Source: Pseudomonadales bacterium (GTDB lineage: Bacteria > Pseudomonadota > Gammaproteobacteria > Pseudomonadales > Azotimanducaceae). From it: a DNA stretch of 40,672 nt. The notes beneath the pieces were generated by a model. The model searched no databases. It saw nothing but the letters and a program-made list of their open reading frames with translations, and was not told the origin of the DNA. Of the stretch, positions 8,017 to 15,619 are shown piece after piece; within the stretch, counting starts at the first letter, position 1, and each line of letters opens with the position of its first letter. The position numbers were made by a program, and so were the translations under genes. The stretch is from contig JAESSY010000205.1 in NCBI GenBank assembly GCA_016763855.1, forward strand, positions 1 to 40,672, read 5' to 3'.

Positions 8017-8793
8017 ATGGAAAACGCTACGCTATTTGAAGTAAAAAACGATTGTGCCTGGATTACTCTAAATCGCCCAGAGAATCGAAATGCCCTCTCT
8101 GCGCAACTAGTCAATGAGCTCTATGACCATTTGGCATCAGCGAATGAGAACAACGAAGTTCGAATTATTATCCTCACGGGTAATGGTTCAGCTCTTTGTG
8201 CAGGGGCAGATTTAAAAAGCCCACCAGGACAATCAATAGATGGAGGGGAGAAAGCGATCCCGCTCTCTGATGTCTTGATGGCCATGTGGAATAGCGAAAA
8301 ACCCATCATCGCTCTGGTTAATGGCGCGGCCTTCGGTGGTGGTTTGGGTCTGGTTGCTGCATCCGATATTGTGATCACTGCAGATGATGTACCCTTCAGC
8401 TTTAGTGAAGTGAGACTTGGGGTTATCCCTGCAGTCATATCCGTTGTCTGCCTTCCAAAACTTGGCAATCATCATGCCATGCGTCTTTTTCTCACAGGTA
8501 AAAAATTCAAAGGTCAGAAGGCTGTTGAGTACGGTATCGCTCACAGATCAGTCCCCCGAGATGAACTGCCTGGGGCCATAGAGACAGAAATCGAAGCGCT
8601 CAAATCTGCCGGTCCTAATGCCCTCATCGAATGTAAAAAATTACTCCGCCGCATTCCTCAACTTTCAATGGAAGACGGATTCAAAGAGGCAACAAGCTGG
8701 AGCGTAAGGATGTTTAAATCTGATGAAGCAAAGGAAGGTATGACTGCATTCAGAGAAAAACGTAAACCATCCTGGATCACAGATCAGCAATAG
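8017..8793 (+). CDS. Enoyl-CoA hydratase/isomerase family protein, LiuC-like
   Basis: A 258-residue crotonase-fold protein. The oxyanion-hole segments are SALCAGADL and NGAAFGGGLGL. Of the two glutamates of rat enoyl-CoA hydratase, the first (GGCEL) is replaced by Gly (GGGLGL), while the second is kept in FSEVRLGVIPAVIS. That pattern and the SEVRLGxxPAVIS block are what I associate with methylglutaconyl-CoA hydratase-like (LiuC) proteins rather than with FadB-type hydratases. Leucine degradation is not supported by the neighbours (no LiuA, LiuB or LiuD), so the substrate is open. It is the second gene of the PadR-facing operon after the NMO-family gene. The C-terminal EAKEGMTAFREKRKPSW is the usual crotonase ending. 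Confidence 0.85.
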   Translation: MENATLFEVKNDCAWITLNRPENRNALSAQLVNELYDHLASANENNEVRIIILTGNGSALCAGADLKSPPGQSIDGGEKAIPLSDVLMAMWNSEKPIIALVNGAAFGGGLGLVAASDIVITADDVPFSFSEVRLGVIPAVISVVCLPKLGNHHAMRLFLTGKKFKGQKAVEYGIAHRSVPRDELPGAIETEIEALKSAGPNALIECKKLLRRIPQLSMEDGFKEATSWSVRMFKSDEAKEGMTAFREKRKPSWITDQQ

Positions 8794-8876
8794 CCATTAG
8801 ATACCGGCATATTTCTGCATTTTCTAACAGGAAGAACTCTCACACCCGTTAAAACAGAATAGGAAATCATACCTTG

Positions 8877-10226
8877 TCAATATGCCTGGGCCGGCAACCA
8901 GGTAACAATACCTTGCCATACAAAAATAGTCACCAATCCAACAAGCTGCAGAATAATAAATGGTATCACCCCACGATATATCATTGAAATTGTAACCGAA
9001 TCAGGTGCAACACCTTTCAAATAGAAAATGGCAAATCCTACTGGAGGGGTTAGAAATGAAGTTTGCAGGCAAACTGCAAAAAGCACGGTAAACCATACAA
9101 TGTCAAAACCCAGACTCAGTACAACTGGACTAACAAGGGGCAGTACTATCAATGTGATTTCTATCCAATCAAGAAAGAAACCGAGCAGAAAGGTGAACAA
9201 TAATATTGTGATGACAATGCCAGTTGCATCAAAGGGAATGGACAGTAATAAATCGCTAATCAAGGCATCGCCTCCTAGTCCTCGAAGCACCAAAGAGTAA
9301 GCAGTGGCCCCTATAAAGATAGCGAAAATATAAGCTGTCGTGCGACTTGTCTCTCGCAATACCGCTTTCAATACTTGAAGATCGAGTTGCTTGTTGGCTG
9401 CCGCAAGTAAAGTCGCACCAAAGGCACCCACCCCAGCTGCCTCAGTCGGGGTCGCAATACCAAAAAATATTGAACCCAATACAGCAATAATCAGTCCCAC
9501 AGGGGCGAGAATCGCGATACAAACATCCAGAAATAGACGGGCATTAACCGGCGCTCTATTCTCCGGCACCGGCGCAGCCTCAGGGTTAAAATAAGCATAA
9601 GCTAATATATAAAGTACAAACAATCCGCCGAGTAGTAAACCGGGAAACAATGCCCCTAAGAAAAGATCACCTACAGGAATCGCTAATCTATCAGCCATAA
9701 GCACCAACATAATACTAGGGGGGATGAGTATGCCAAGGGTCCCGACGGCACAGACTGTTCCGGCTGCTAATTCAGGCTTGTAGCCACTATCAAGCATTCT
9801 CGGTAGACCAAGCAATGCCAACAACACGACTGAGGCCCCAATAATACCTGTGGTTGCGGCAAGTAATATACCAATAATAGCAACTGCAATCGCCATACCC
9901 CCGCGGACACCACCAAACAATTTCACAAAGTTATCCATTAATCTCTGAGCAATACCTGATCGATCCAACATCAGCCCCATAAAAATAAACATGGGTAGTG
10001 CAACCAAGACCCAGTTATTCATTACATCCCAAATCCTATCGACAATCAGCGAGCTGTACTGCCAGTCCATCTGTACGGAGAGATTAAAATCAACCTCAAG
10101 AATAATACCAATAGCTGTAAATATCACAGCCAGACCACCCAAGACCCAAGCAACAGGGAAGCCCGTAAATATTAAAAGGATAAATGAGAAAAACATTAAC
10201 AAAGAAAGAATATCGCCTGTGGACAT
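8877..10226 (-). CDS. dctM: TRAP transporter large permease subunit
   Basis: A 449-residue inner-membrane protein with about 12 hydrophobic segments. It belongs to the DctM family: MFIFMGLMLDRSGIAQRLMDNFVKLFGGVRGG, the re-entrant glycine-rich stretches, GILIPPSIMLVLMA and FFLDWIEITLIVLPLVSPV are typical. DctM carries the Na+-coupled transport pathway for carboxylates delivered by the periplasmic protein. Its ATG overlaps the dctQ stop by one base (TAATG), and a strong GGAGGTG Shine-Dalgarno lies 8 bases upstream inside dctQ, so translation is coupled. Order of transcription is dctP-dctQ-dctM. It converges with the crotonase gene across an 83-base gap. Confidence 0.93.
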   Translation of the reverse strand: MSTGDILSLLMFFSFILLIFTGFPVAWVLGGLAVIFTAIGIILEVDFNLSVQMDWQYSSLIVDRIWDVMNNWVLVALPMFIFMGLMLDRSGIAQRLMDNFVKLFGGVRGGMAIAVAIIGILLAATTGIIGASVVLLALLGLPRMLDSGYKPELAAGTVCAVGTLGILIPPSIMLVLMADRLAIPVGDLFLGALFPGLLLGGLFVLYILAYAYFNPEAAPVPENRAPVNARLFLDVCIAILAPVGLIIAVLGSIFFGIATPTEAAGVGAFGATLLAAANKQLDLQVLKAVLRETSRTTAYIFAIFIGATAYSLVLRGLGGDALISDLLLSIPFDATGIVITILLFTFLLGFFLDWIEITLIVLPLVSPVVLSLGFDIVWFTVLFAVCLQTSFLTPPVGFAIFYLKGVAPDSVTISMIYRGVIPFIILQLVGLVTIFVWQGIVTWLPAQAY

Positions 10227-10780
10227 TACAGCACCTCCTCTCTTATTTCTTCCGATTCTACGAATGAACGAGGCCAGCCAAAGAGAAAACTCCAGACCCT
10301 TGTGAGCCTGGCAAGCACGCTCAGCAACAACAGAAAAAAACCAAAACCAAGTATCGACTTTATCAACCAGCGATACTTCAAGCCCCCTGGGGCCTCTGAA
10401 ACTTCACTTGTCGAATAAGAATATTCGACAAAGGGGACGGAAAAAATAAGCACCAAAGCAATAAAAGGCAAAAGCAGCAGTAATATGCCATACAGTTCTA
10501 TCCATGCCTGCATTTGGTTAGACAGCTTCAATCTAACAACATCGATTCGTACATGAGAGTCACTGACATAAGCGTAAGACAAACCACTTAAAAATCCGAT
10601 CCCGTACAGATGCCATTGAATTTCTTCGAATTCAATTCGACCTAGGCCAAAAAAGTACCTCATGACAACATTAACGACAATCACAAACAATAGTATCAAC
10701 CAGATCCACGAAATGGCATTCCCAAATCGAGTCAAGCGTGATTCGATCCACACAGAAAGTGTAGTATCAGGTAGCTTCAA
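10226..10780 (-). CDS. dctQ: TRAP transporter small permease subunit
   Basis: A small four-helix membrane protein of the DctQ family. Hydrophobic segments lie at about residues 14-33, 47-64, 85-106 and 128-150 (with the start used here). The signature VNVVMRYFFGLGRIEFEEIQWHLYG and SDSHVRIDVV are present. An upstream TTG at 10819 lies inside dctP without a ribosome site. A TTG at 10778-10780 is preceded by GAGGG ten bases upstream, placed across the dctP stop, and gives a start (LKLPDTTLSVWIE) consistent with the family, so I use it. DctQ pairs with DctM to form the permease. The unusual TTG start may reduce its expression relative to the binding protein. Confidence 0.88.
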   Translation of the reverse strand: MKLPDTTLSVWIESRLTRFGNAISWIWLILLFVIVVNVVMRYFFGLGRIEFEEIQWHLYGIGFLSGLSYAYVSDSHVRIDVVRLKLSNQMQAWIELYGILLLLLPFIALVLIFSVPFVEYSYSTSEVSEAPGGLKYRWLIKSILGFGFFLLLLSVLARLTRVWSFLFGWPRSFVESEEIREEVL

Positions 10781-10782
10781 GC

Positions 10783-11889
10783 TTAAAAATCCCTCGGCAA
10801 ATACGCATGGCCTTTCCAATGTTTATAGGCAGATTGAAACTTAATTTGAGATGCTCGGATTCTGGCAAAATCCGCATCGTTGTCTGCTTCTTCCTGCAAT
10901 ACCGCTTCAGTCACGAACGCAAGTTGCTTCAATATCTCTCGAGAAAACTTCATCGGCGTCACACCTTTTTCTTCGAAGCCTTGCATAACTGCTCCCTGAA
11001 TAGCTTCCCCCTTTGATAGGTTACGAATAACCCCTGCAGTGCAAGCCATTTCAATGAGGCTTTTATTGGCTTCCGAAAGCCCTTGCCAGATATCCAAGTT
11101 AACGACCAAGTGCGCAGCAGTAAAAGTTTGATGCCAACCAGGAAAATAATTGTATTTCGCCACGCGGTCAAAGCCGAGCATTTGATCAACCGCCGGCATG
11201 GAAAACTCCGTCGCATCAATAGCACCTTTTTCTAAAGCCTGAAATATTTCACTCCCCGGTATCATCGTGACGGACGCGCCGAGTTTCTGAAGCACCTTAC
11301 CCCCAAGACCCGCGAATCGAATTTTCAATCCCTTAAAATCATCCAAGGATTCTATTGGCTGACGGAACCAACCCGCGGTTTCGGGTCCAATTACGCCACA
11401 TAAGATCGGATGCACATTGTGGGGATGGTAGAGTGATTCCGTTAGCATTTTCCCTTCGTCTTCATAATACCAAGCTGTAAACTCCCAGGGTTCCATTCCA
11501 AAAGGCACAGCTGAAATCAATGGCGTTGCCGGTATTCGTCCCTGATCGTAGCCTAACCAGGTATAACCCGCTTCAATTTTTTTATCTCGAACACCCTCGG
11601 TTATGCTAAAAGTGGGAATGAGTAATCCAGGCTCAAACACATTCAATTGCACCCGCCCTGCAGTCGCCTTTCTCAAAGTCTCACTGACATAAACAATATT
11701 GTCTCCAAGTGCAGGTAAGTTTGTGCCAAATGCTACGGGTACACGCCATTGAATTTGTTCCTGGATTCCTTCATCCATTCTGACGACAATTTTATCCGAC
11801 GATCTTATAGACAAGGCACCCACGATCCCGACAATAAATGCCAGTGTAATCCCAACGGTCGCACTCTTATTATTCCAGGGGTTTGCCAT
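10783..11889 (-). CDS. dctP: TRAP transporter substrate-binding protein, TakP-like DctP
   Basis: A 368-residue periplasmic binding protein with an N-terminal signal or anchor segment (about residues 10-29, TVGITLAFIVGIVGALSI). No clear signal-peptidase I site follows, so it may stay membrane-attached. Family features include PIESLDDFKGLKIRFAG, the substrate-binding arginine in that block, EIFQALEKGAIDATEF and KYNYFPGWHQ. The last element resembles the TakP/2-oxoacid branch of DctP proteins rather than the C4-dicarboxylate branch. GAGGA lies five bases before ATG 11889. It is first in the dctPQM operon. The nearby MatB and amidase genes suggest malonate or a related acid as ligand, but the ligand class cannot be assigned from sequence. 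Confidence 0.9.
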   Translation of the reverse strand: MANPWNNKSATVGITLAFIVGIVGALSIRSSDKIVVRMDEGIQEQIQWRVPVAFGTNLPALGDNIVYVSETLRKATAGRVQLNVFEPGLLIPTFSITEGVRDKKIEAGYTWLGYDQGRIPATPLISAVPFGMEPWEFTAWYYEDEGKMLTESLYHPHNVHPILCGVIGPETAGWFRQPIESLDDFKGLKIRFAGLGGKVLQKLGASVTMIPGSEIFQALEKGAIDATEFSMPAVDQMLGFDRVAKYNYFPGWHQTFTAAHLVVNLDIWQGLSEANKSLIEMACTAGVIRNLSKGEAIQGAVMQGFEEKGVTPMKFSREILKQLAFVTEAVLQEEADNDADFARIRASQIKFQSAYKHWKGHAYLPRDF

Positions 11890-11979
11890 GTCATCCTCAA
11901 CTTTTCTTAAAGTACAGCCCTCAGACTAAGGTATACTCACATCATCCAGCCTACCAGACTAATCTAACTGATCATTGTC

Positions 11980-12873
11980 ATGCAAACACCCCATTGGTTT
12001 GACACCTATATCAATCAACAATCCATCGAAGGATTTATCACCGTTGAAGGTGCACGAGTATCCTATCGAACCTGGAGTCAAAGTAAGAGCACCGAAAAGC
12101 AACAAAGTTTGCTATTTGTTCACGGTCACGCGGCTCACAGTCACTGGTGGGACTTTATCGCACCGGGGTTTACCGATGATTACAATGTCCTTGCAATCGA
12201 CCTAACGGGCAATGGGAACAGTGATCATCGATCACATTATTCTGCAATGACCTATGCAAAAGAAATACTGGCAGTTGCATCTCTACAACAAAACACGATC
12301 GTCATTGGTCACAGTTTTGGTGGAATGATGACTCGGATTGCCGCTTTTCTTGATGCATCAGGCGTTACCTCAAAAATCAAAGGTATCATACTTGTCGATT
12401 CAGTTATTCCTACAGAAAGAGGCACGAAAGCGCGTCCACCCCCTCCACAAAAAGGACGGGAGAAACCAATTCGCTACTATCAAAACCTTGAAACGGCCAT
12501 GCTGCGATTTAGACTAAAGCCACCGCAAAAATGTTCAAATCAATTTGTAATTGATCATATTGCACGACATTCCCTAAGGAAATCAGAAAAAGGATATTTA
12601 TTTAAAGTGGATCAAAGTGTGTTCACCAAGATGGAAGACTGTGTTGAGCTACCTAGCGGAGTGGCAATGATCCAAAAGATCACTTGCCCAATTGGCTTTA
12701 TCTATGGCGATCAAAGTCGTTTCTTTCCCGGGGAAAAACATCAATTTTTGGAAGAACTTATGGGGAAGGACAACGTTGTGGTCATTCCAGATGCTGCACA
12801 TCACGTTTTTCTGGATCAACCGCAGGCTTTCATCGCGGCATTGGGAGCATTACTACTCAAAGTACAATACTAG
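11980..12873 (+). CDS. Alpha/beta hydrolase
   Basis: A 297-residue alpha/beta-hydrolase fold protein. The oxyanion segment is HGHAAHSHWW (48-57), the nucleophile elbow is IGHSFGG (Ser112), the acid is probably Asp244 in IYGDQSRFF, and the base is in DAAHHVFLDQP (His274, or His275). Between about 140 and 200 there is a basic, proline-rich cap insertion (ARPPPPQKGREKP) of unusual composition. It is predicted cytosolic, with no signal peptide. It is divergent from dctP by about 90 bases, so it may belong to the same catabolic block, for example as an esterase or C-C hydrolase, but substrate and pathway are not readable. No strong ribosome site precedes ATG 11980. Confidence 0.88.
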   Translation: MQTPHWFDTYINQQSIEGFITVEGARVSYRTWSQSKSTEKQQSLLFVHGHAAHSHWWDFIAPGFTDDYNVLAIDLTGNGNSDHRSHYSAMTYAKEILAVASLQQNTIVIGHSFGGMMTRIAAFLDASGVTSKIKGIILVDSVIPTERGTKARPPPPQKGREKPIRYYQNLETAMLRFRLKPPQKCSNQFVIDHIARHSLRKSEKGYLFKVDQSVFTKMEDCVELPSGVAMIQKITCPIGFIYGDQSRFFPGEKHQFLEELMGKDNVVVIPDAAHHVFLDQPQAFIAALGALLLKVQY

Positions 12874-12878
12874 TCATA

Positions 12879-12907
12879 TTTTGTTAGACCCAATATGCCT
12901 AACAAAA
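12879..12907. terminator. AT-rich hairpin between convergent genes
   Basis: TTTTGTTAG (12879-12887) and CTAACAAAA (12899-12907) form a perfect 9-base inverted repeat with an 11-base loop. It lies between the convergent hydrolase gene and the 56-residue ORF, and its arms supply A and T tracts on both strands. The stem is GC-poor, so termination strength is uncertain. Confidence 0.4.
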
Positions 12908-12928
12908 GACTATTTGGTTCTAGCTGAA

Positions 12929-13099
12929 TCAAGCATTCTTAGCTAATTGTTGTGCCAGTTTACCTGCTTTCTCTTCTAGCTCAGCTATCAATTCCTTAGA
13001 TTTGTGCACTGAGAGGGCCAGTTTTCGGTTTGGTCCTAGTCTTTTAAGCCCCGTATAAATTTCATCTACGGTATTTTTGATATCGTTTTCTTGACTCAT
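12929..13099 (-). CDS. Small hydrophilic coiled-coil-like protein (56 aa)
   Basis: A short gene of 57 codons beginning MSQENDIKNTVDEIY and ending KAGKLAQQLAKNA. A GGAG lies eight bases before ATG 13099, a good ribosome site. The protein is charged, without membrane segments. Its second half (KSKELIAELEEKAGKLAQQL) has heptad-like hydrophobic spacing and should form a helix or coiled coil. I do not recognise a family. The composition, the Shine-Dalgarno and the position between two other genes argue for a real gene, but it could also be a chance frame. A hairpin follows its stop. Confidence 0.55.
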   Translation of the reverse strand: MSQENDIKNTVDEIYTGLKRLGPNRKLALSVHKSKELIAELEEKAGKLAQQLAKNA

Positions 13100-13198
13100 A
13101 ACTCACTCCAAATATTTACCGCGACATGATACTGCATTTGAGATTGTGCTTCATCACTCATTATAGTCTTATAATACGAATTTTAGTCATTTTGGGTA

Positions 13199-13516
13199 AT
13201 GTACGTGACGAACGAGATAGCAATAAACTACGGCGGGGCCCAGTTAAGACTGGAATTCACTGGAAACGGTACGGCATCGTTGTATATCAATAATATAGAG
13301 CGGGAAACAACATCCTCTGAAAATGCTATTGGTATCTTAAAATTAAACACTACTGTACAAACAGAATATGAGTGGCATGAGTTTATAGAAGGCATCGTAG
13401 AATATAAGCCTGAAGAGATTATCGCTTCACTCTGGGCAAGTAAGTCAATATTAGAGCAACTTGTTATTAAACGGCGGGGGGGAAATGAATTCAAATACCG
13501 ACACAGTAACGATTGA
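13199..13516 (+). CDS. Hypothetical protein
   Basis: A 105-residue frame, MYVTNEIAINYGGAQLRLEF onward. It alternates polar and hydrophobic residues at the N-terminus (GNGTASLYINNIERE), suggesting beta strands, then has helical segments (EYEWHEFIEGIVEY, IIASLWASKSILEQL). No signal peptide or membrane segment is seen and no family is recognised. Its end overlaps the start of the next membrane-protein gene by 32 bases in another frame, which suggests translational coupling and a two-gene unit. The start could also be the GTG at 13205. Upstream, TTGAGA-N17-TTATAG around 13138-13166 is a possible promoter. Confidence 0.5.
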   Translation: MYVTNEIAINYGGAQLRLEFTGNGTASLYINNIERETTSSENAIGILKLNTTVQTEYEWHEFIEGIVEYKPEEIIASLWASKSILEQLVIKRRGGNEFKYRHSND

Positions 13517-14327
13517 AAGAGAGAGGGATCACGATGCGGCACCGGATACCCTGTTTGAAAAATCCAAAATGGACTGGCCTATCAAGGCAGGTCTAATTGG
13601 TAGTGGCGTTTGGATCTTACTGTTGGCTACTTACATTTCTGGCGCACTAGGTTGGGCCAATATTGCTGATGTTTCGATAGATATACTCGGTAGCTTCTTG
13701 GAAGGCGCTTTTGCGCCGCTGGCTTTTCTCTGGTTTGTATTAGGTTATTTTTCACAGCAAAAAGAACTCTCTCTCAATACTAAAGCCATTAGCTTACAAC
13801 ATATCGAAATGCAAAAATCTGCGATTCAGGCTGTAATACAAGCTGAAGCTATTCAGGCATCAGAGCTTCACGCCAGACGAGAATCCTTTCTCAGTGTAGC
13901 TGAAAGCGTTAAAGCGCAACTCGGTGCCATCATGGGGTTTTTGTTTATTTCCTCTCAAGGATCAAATCCTAGCGGACAGGTTCCACCAGAGAAAATGTCA
14001 GAACTTTGGCACGCGATGGGCAGTAGTGATCACGAAATTTTCTCGCGTCACATGCTAAGTCTGACCTACACCCATGGCGAGATATACAGTTACAAATTGA
14101 TGTTTGGTACCGAGCTAAGACGTCGTCACAGCGAGGATTTTATATTTAACTTTGAGCGATTGATCCAGGCGGCGATAGATTGCGATACCAACGGTATGAT
14201 CAGAGATGCGATAGGTGGAAGCGCTCATGGGCATATTTATGATCGTATTTTGGAAATCAGAAACAGCCCCCCAAAAGGTTATTCACTTGACAACTATGAT
14301 TTTGACCCAGATTCAATGGATGACTAA
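13485..14327 (+). CDS. Hypothetical membrane protein with cytosolic coiled coil
   Basis: A 280-residue protein. The ATG at 13485 directly follows a GGGGGGAA purine run and is preferred over a TTG 24 bases upstream. After a charged N-terminus there are two hydrophobic segments (IKAGLIGSGVWILLLATYISGAL and ILGSFLEGAFAPLAFLWFVLGYF, about residues 33-55 and 70-92). A helical, probably coiled-coil stretch (SLQHIEMQKSAIQAVIQAEAIQASELHARRESFL) and a soluble domain follow, ending in an acidic tail DNYDFDPDSMDD. I do not recognise a family. The layout (two helices and a coiled coil before a soluble domain) resembles membrane-anchored sensors or effectors, but no enzymatic motif is evident. The UDG-like gene follows after 8 bases. 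Confidence 0.7.
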   Translation: MNSNTDTVTIERERDHDAAPDTLFEKSKMDWPIKAGLIGSGVWILLLATYISGALGWANIADVSIDILGSFLEGAFAPLAFLWFVLGYFSQQKELSLNTKAISLQHIEMQKSAIQAVIQAEAIQASELHARRESFLSVAESVKAQLGAIMGFLFISSQGSNPSGQVPPEKMSELWHAMGSSDHEIFSRHMLSLTYTHGEIYSYKLMFGTELRRRHSEDFIFNFERLIQAAIDCDTNGMIRDAIGGSAHGHIYDRILEIRNSPPKGYSLDNYDFDPDSMDD

Positions 14328-14335
14328 GTAAAGCT

Positions 14336-14944
14336 ATGCCAAAAATAACGGCTTTTGTCCAATCCCTGCAAGACATGGAAAATACCTCGACCGTTTACAA
14401 TCCATATTTAATTCAAGACTTTGCTGACAATCTGGAAAAGTATCTCCGATCAATGCAAAAACAGAAAGGTAGGCATATTTTGTTGGTTGGAGAAGCTCCG
14501 GGATACCGCGGTTGCAGACATACTGGCATCCCTTTTTCGAGCAGCTATTTATTTCAAAATTCACATCACCCTTTTATTTCAAGATTAGGAAAGAGAATTC
14601 AACTCCATTCAGAGTCTAAGGAAACTACAGCTCAGATTGTTTGGGATTACCTTCTAAAACAAGAACTCGTCCCGCTCTTCTGGAATGCATACCCCTTCCA
14701 TCCTCATCTAGAGGGAAACGAGCTAAGCAATCGCTCGCCCAAAAAGGCAGAGATAATAAAAGCCATGATTTTTCTCAAAATGTTGGGAGAAATTTTCAAT
14801 GTAGAGAAAGTCGCATCGTTAGGAAGGGCTGGATCCTTTGCCGCGGAAAACACCTTTCCACATTTATCAATACGCTATATACGCCATCCCTCCTATGGAG
14901 GTAAAAAAGATTTCGTCCAAGGCATGAACGCATTCTTAAGATGA
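14336..14944 (+). CDS. Uracil-DNA glycosylase superfamily protein
   Basis: A 202-residue protein of the UDG superfamily (COG1573-like). Motif 1 is VGEAPGYRGCRHTGIPFSS (about 51-69), followed by the strand LVPLFWNAYPFHP (111-123) and motif 2 IRHPSYGG (182-189). In this fold motif 1 binds the flipped base and activates water, and the HPS loop inserts in the minor groove. The four cysteines of iron-sulfur families 4 and 5 are not present. The GEAPGYRGCR block matches a branch annotated simply as uracil-DNA glycosylase family in many bacteria. A base-excision role in the cytosol is likely, but substrate (uracil, hypoxanthine or another base) is unknown. It begins 8 bases after the preceding membrane-protein gene. 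Confidence 0.78.
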   Translation: MPKITAFVQSLQDMENTSTVYNPYLIQDFADNLEKYLRSMQKQKGRHILLVGEAPGYRGCRHTGIPFSSSYLFQNSHHPFISRLGKRIQLHSESKETTAQIVWDYLLKQELVPLFWNAYPFHPHLEGNELSNRSPKKAEIIKAMIFLKMLGEIFNVEKVASLGRAGSFAAENTFPHLSIRYIRHPSYGGKKDFVQGMNAFLR

Positions 14945-14978
14945 TAAACTGATCGCTCACTAAATCAGAGTTTTTATA

Positions 14979-15563
14979 ATGGATCCAAATAAAATTATAT
15001 TGGAAACAAGAACAGAAGCACGGAAATCTAAAGATGGAAATGCGGAAACCTGTTTTCTTGCCATTGCGGACTCTGATGGCCAAGCTTCAGTCCGAACACT
15101 CGTCCTCAGGGATATGATTGATAACAGATACACACTGTTTATCAATGAGACTAGCCCTAAATGGCAACTTCTCTCTCAAAATTCTCACTATGAACTACTT
15201 CTATGGTACCCCACACAACAAAAACAGTTTCGTATAAATGGATCCTGTCATTTGCTTCCACATGATGAGGTCAGTGATAAATGGCAGGGAAGACCCGATG
15301 GTTCAAAATACATGGATGTTTTATATCAGTCCCACCCTCAGAGCTCAGTGATTGCGTCGAGGGCTGAGCTTGAATCCAGAATTCACAAGATAAAAATAGA
15401 ATCCGTAATTAAATCCATGTCGCCCCCTATGGAAGTCAGAGGAGTCGAACTCATTGCAAACAAAATCGAGGTTTTGGATTTAAACAACACAGATCGTCTA
15501 CATGACAGACAAGTTTTCACATTAGAAAATAAGCAATGGACATCAGAGGTGCTTATCCCCTAG
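14979..15563 (+). CDS. Pyridoxamine 5'-phosphate oxidase family flavoprotein
   Basis: A 194-residue FMN-binding split-barrel protein. N-terminal features ETCFLAIADSDGQASVRTLVLRDM and YTLFINETSPKWQLLSQN, and the central LLWYPTQQKQFRINGSCHLL, follow the PdxH-type pattern. The C-terminal dimerisation region (EVRGVELIANKIEVLDL, RLHDRQVFTLENKQWTSEVLIP) is PdxH-like but divergent from the WxxxRLAP ending of true PdxH. It may be a pyridoxine/pyridoxamine phosphate oxidase or a related FMN reductase, so no symbol is given. It is transcribed with or after the UDG-like gene (34-base gap). No terminator follows; the next transcription signals belong to the structured RNA. Confidence 0.8.
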   Translation: MDPNKIILETRTEARKSKDGNAETCFLAIADSDGQASVRTLVLRDMIDNRYTLFINETSPKWQLLSQNSHYELLLWYPTQQKQFRINGSCHLLPHDEVSDKWQGRPDGSKYMDVLYQSHPQSSVIASRAELESRIHKIKIESVIKSMSPPMEVRGVELIANKIEVLDLNNTDRLHDRQVFTLENKQWTSEVLIP

Positions 15564-15584
15564 TTTACTTCCTCCAAGCTATCT

Positions 15585-15613
15585 TTGACTTGCCTTTAAG
15601 TCTGAGCTAAATT
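15585..15613 (+). promoter_or_regulatory. Sigma-70 promoter of the structured RNA
   Basis: TTGACT (15585-15590) and TAAATT (15608-15613) are separated by exactly 17 bases, one of the best promoter matches in the window. No open reading frame begins downstream before the terminator at 15801, which implies that the product is an RNA starting near 15620. Confidence 0.65.
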
Positions 15614-15619
15614 GAAGGC

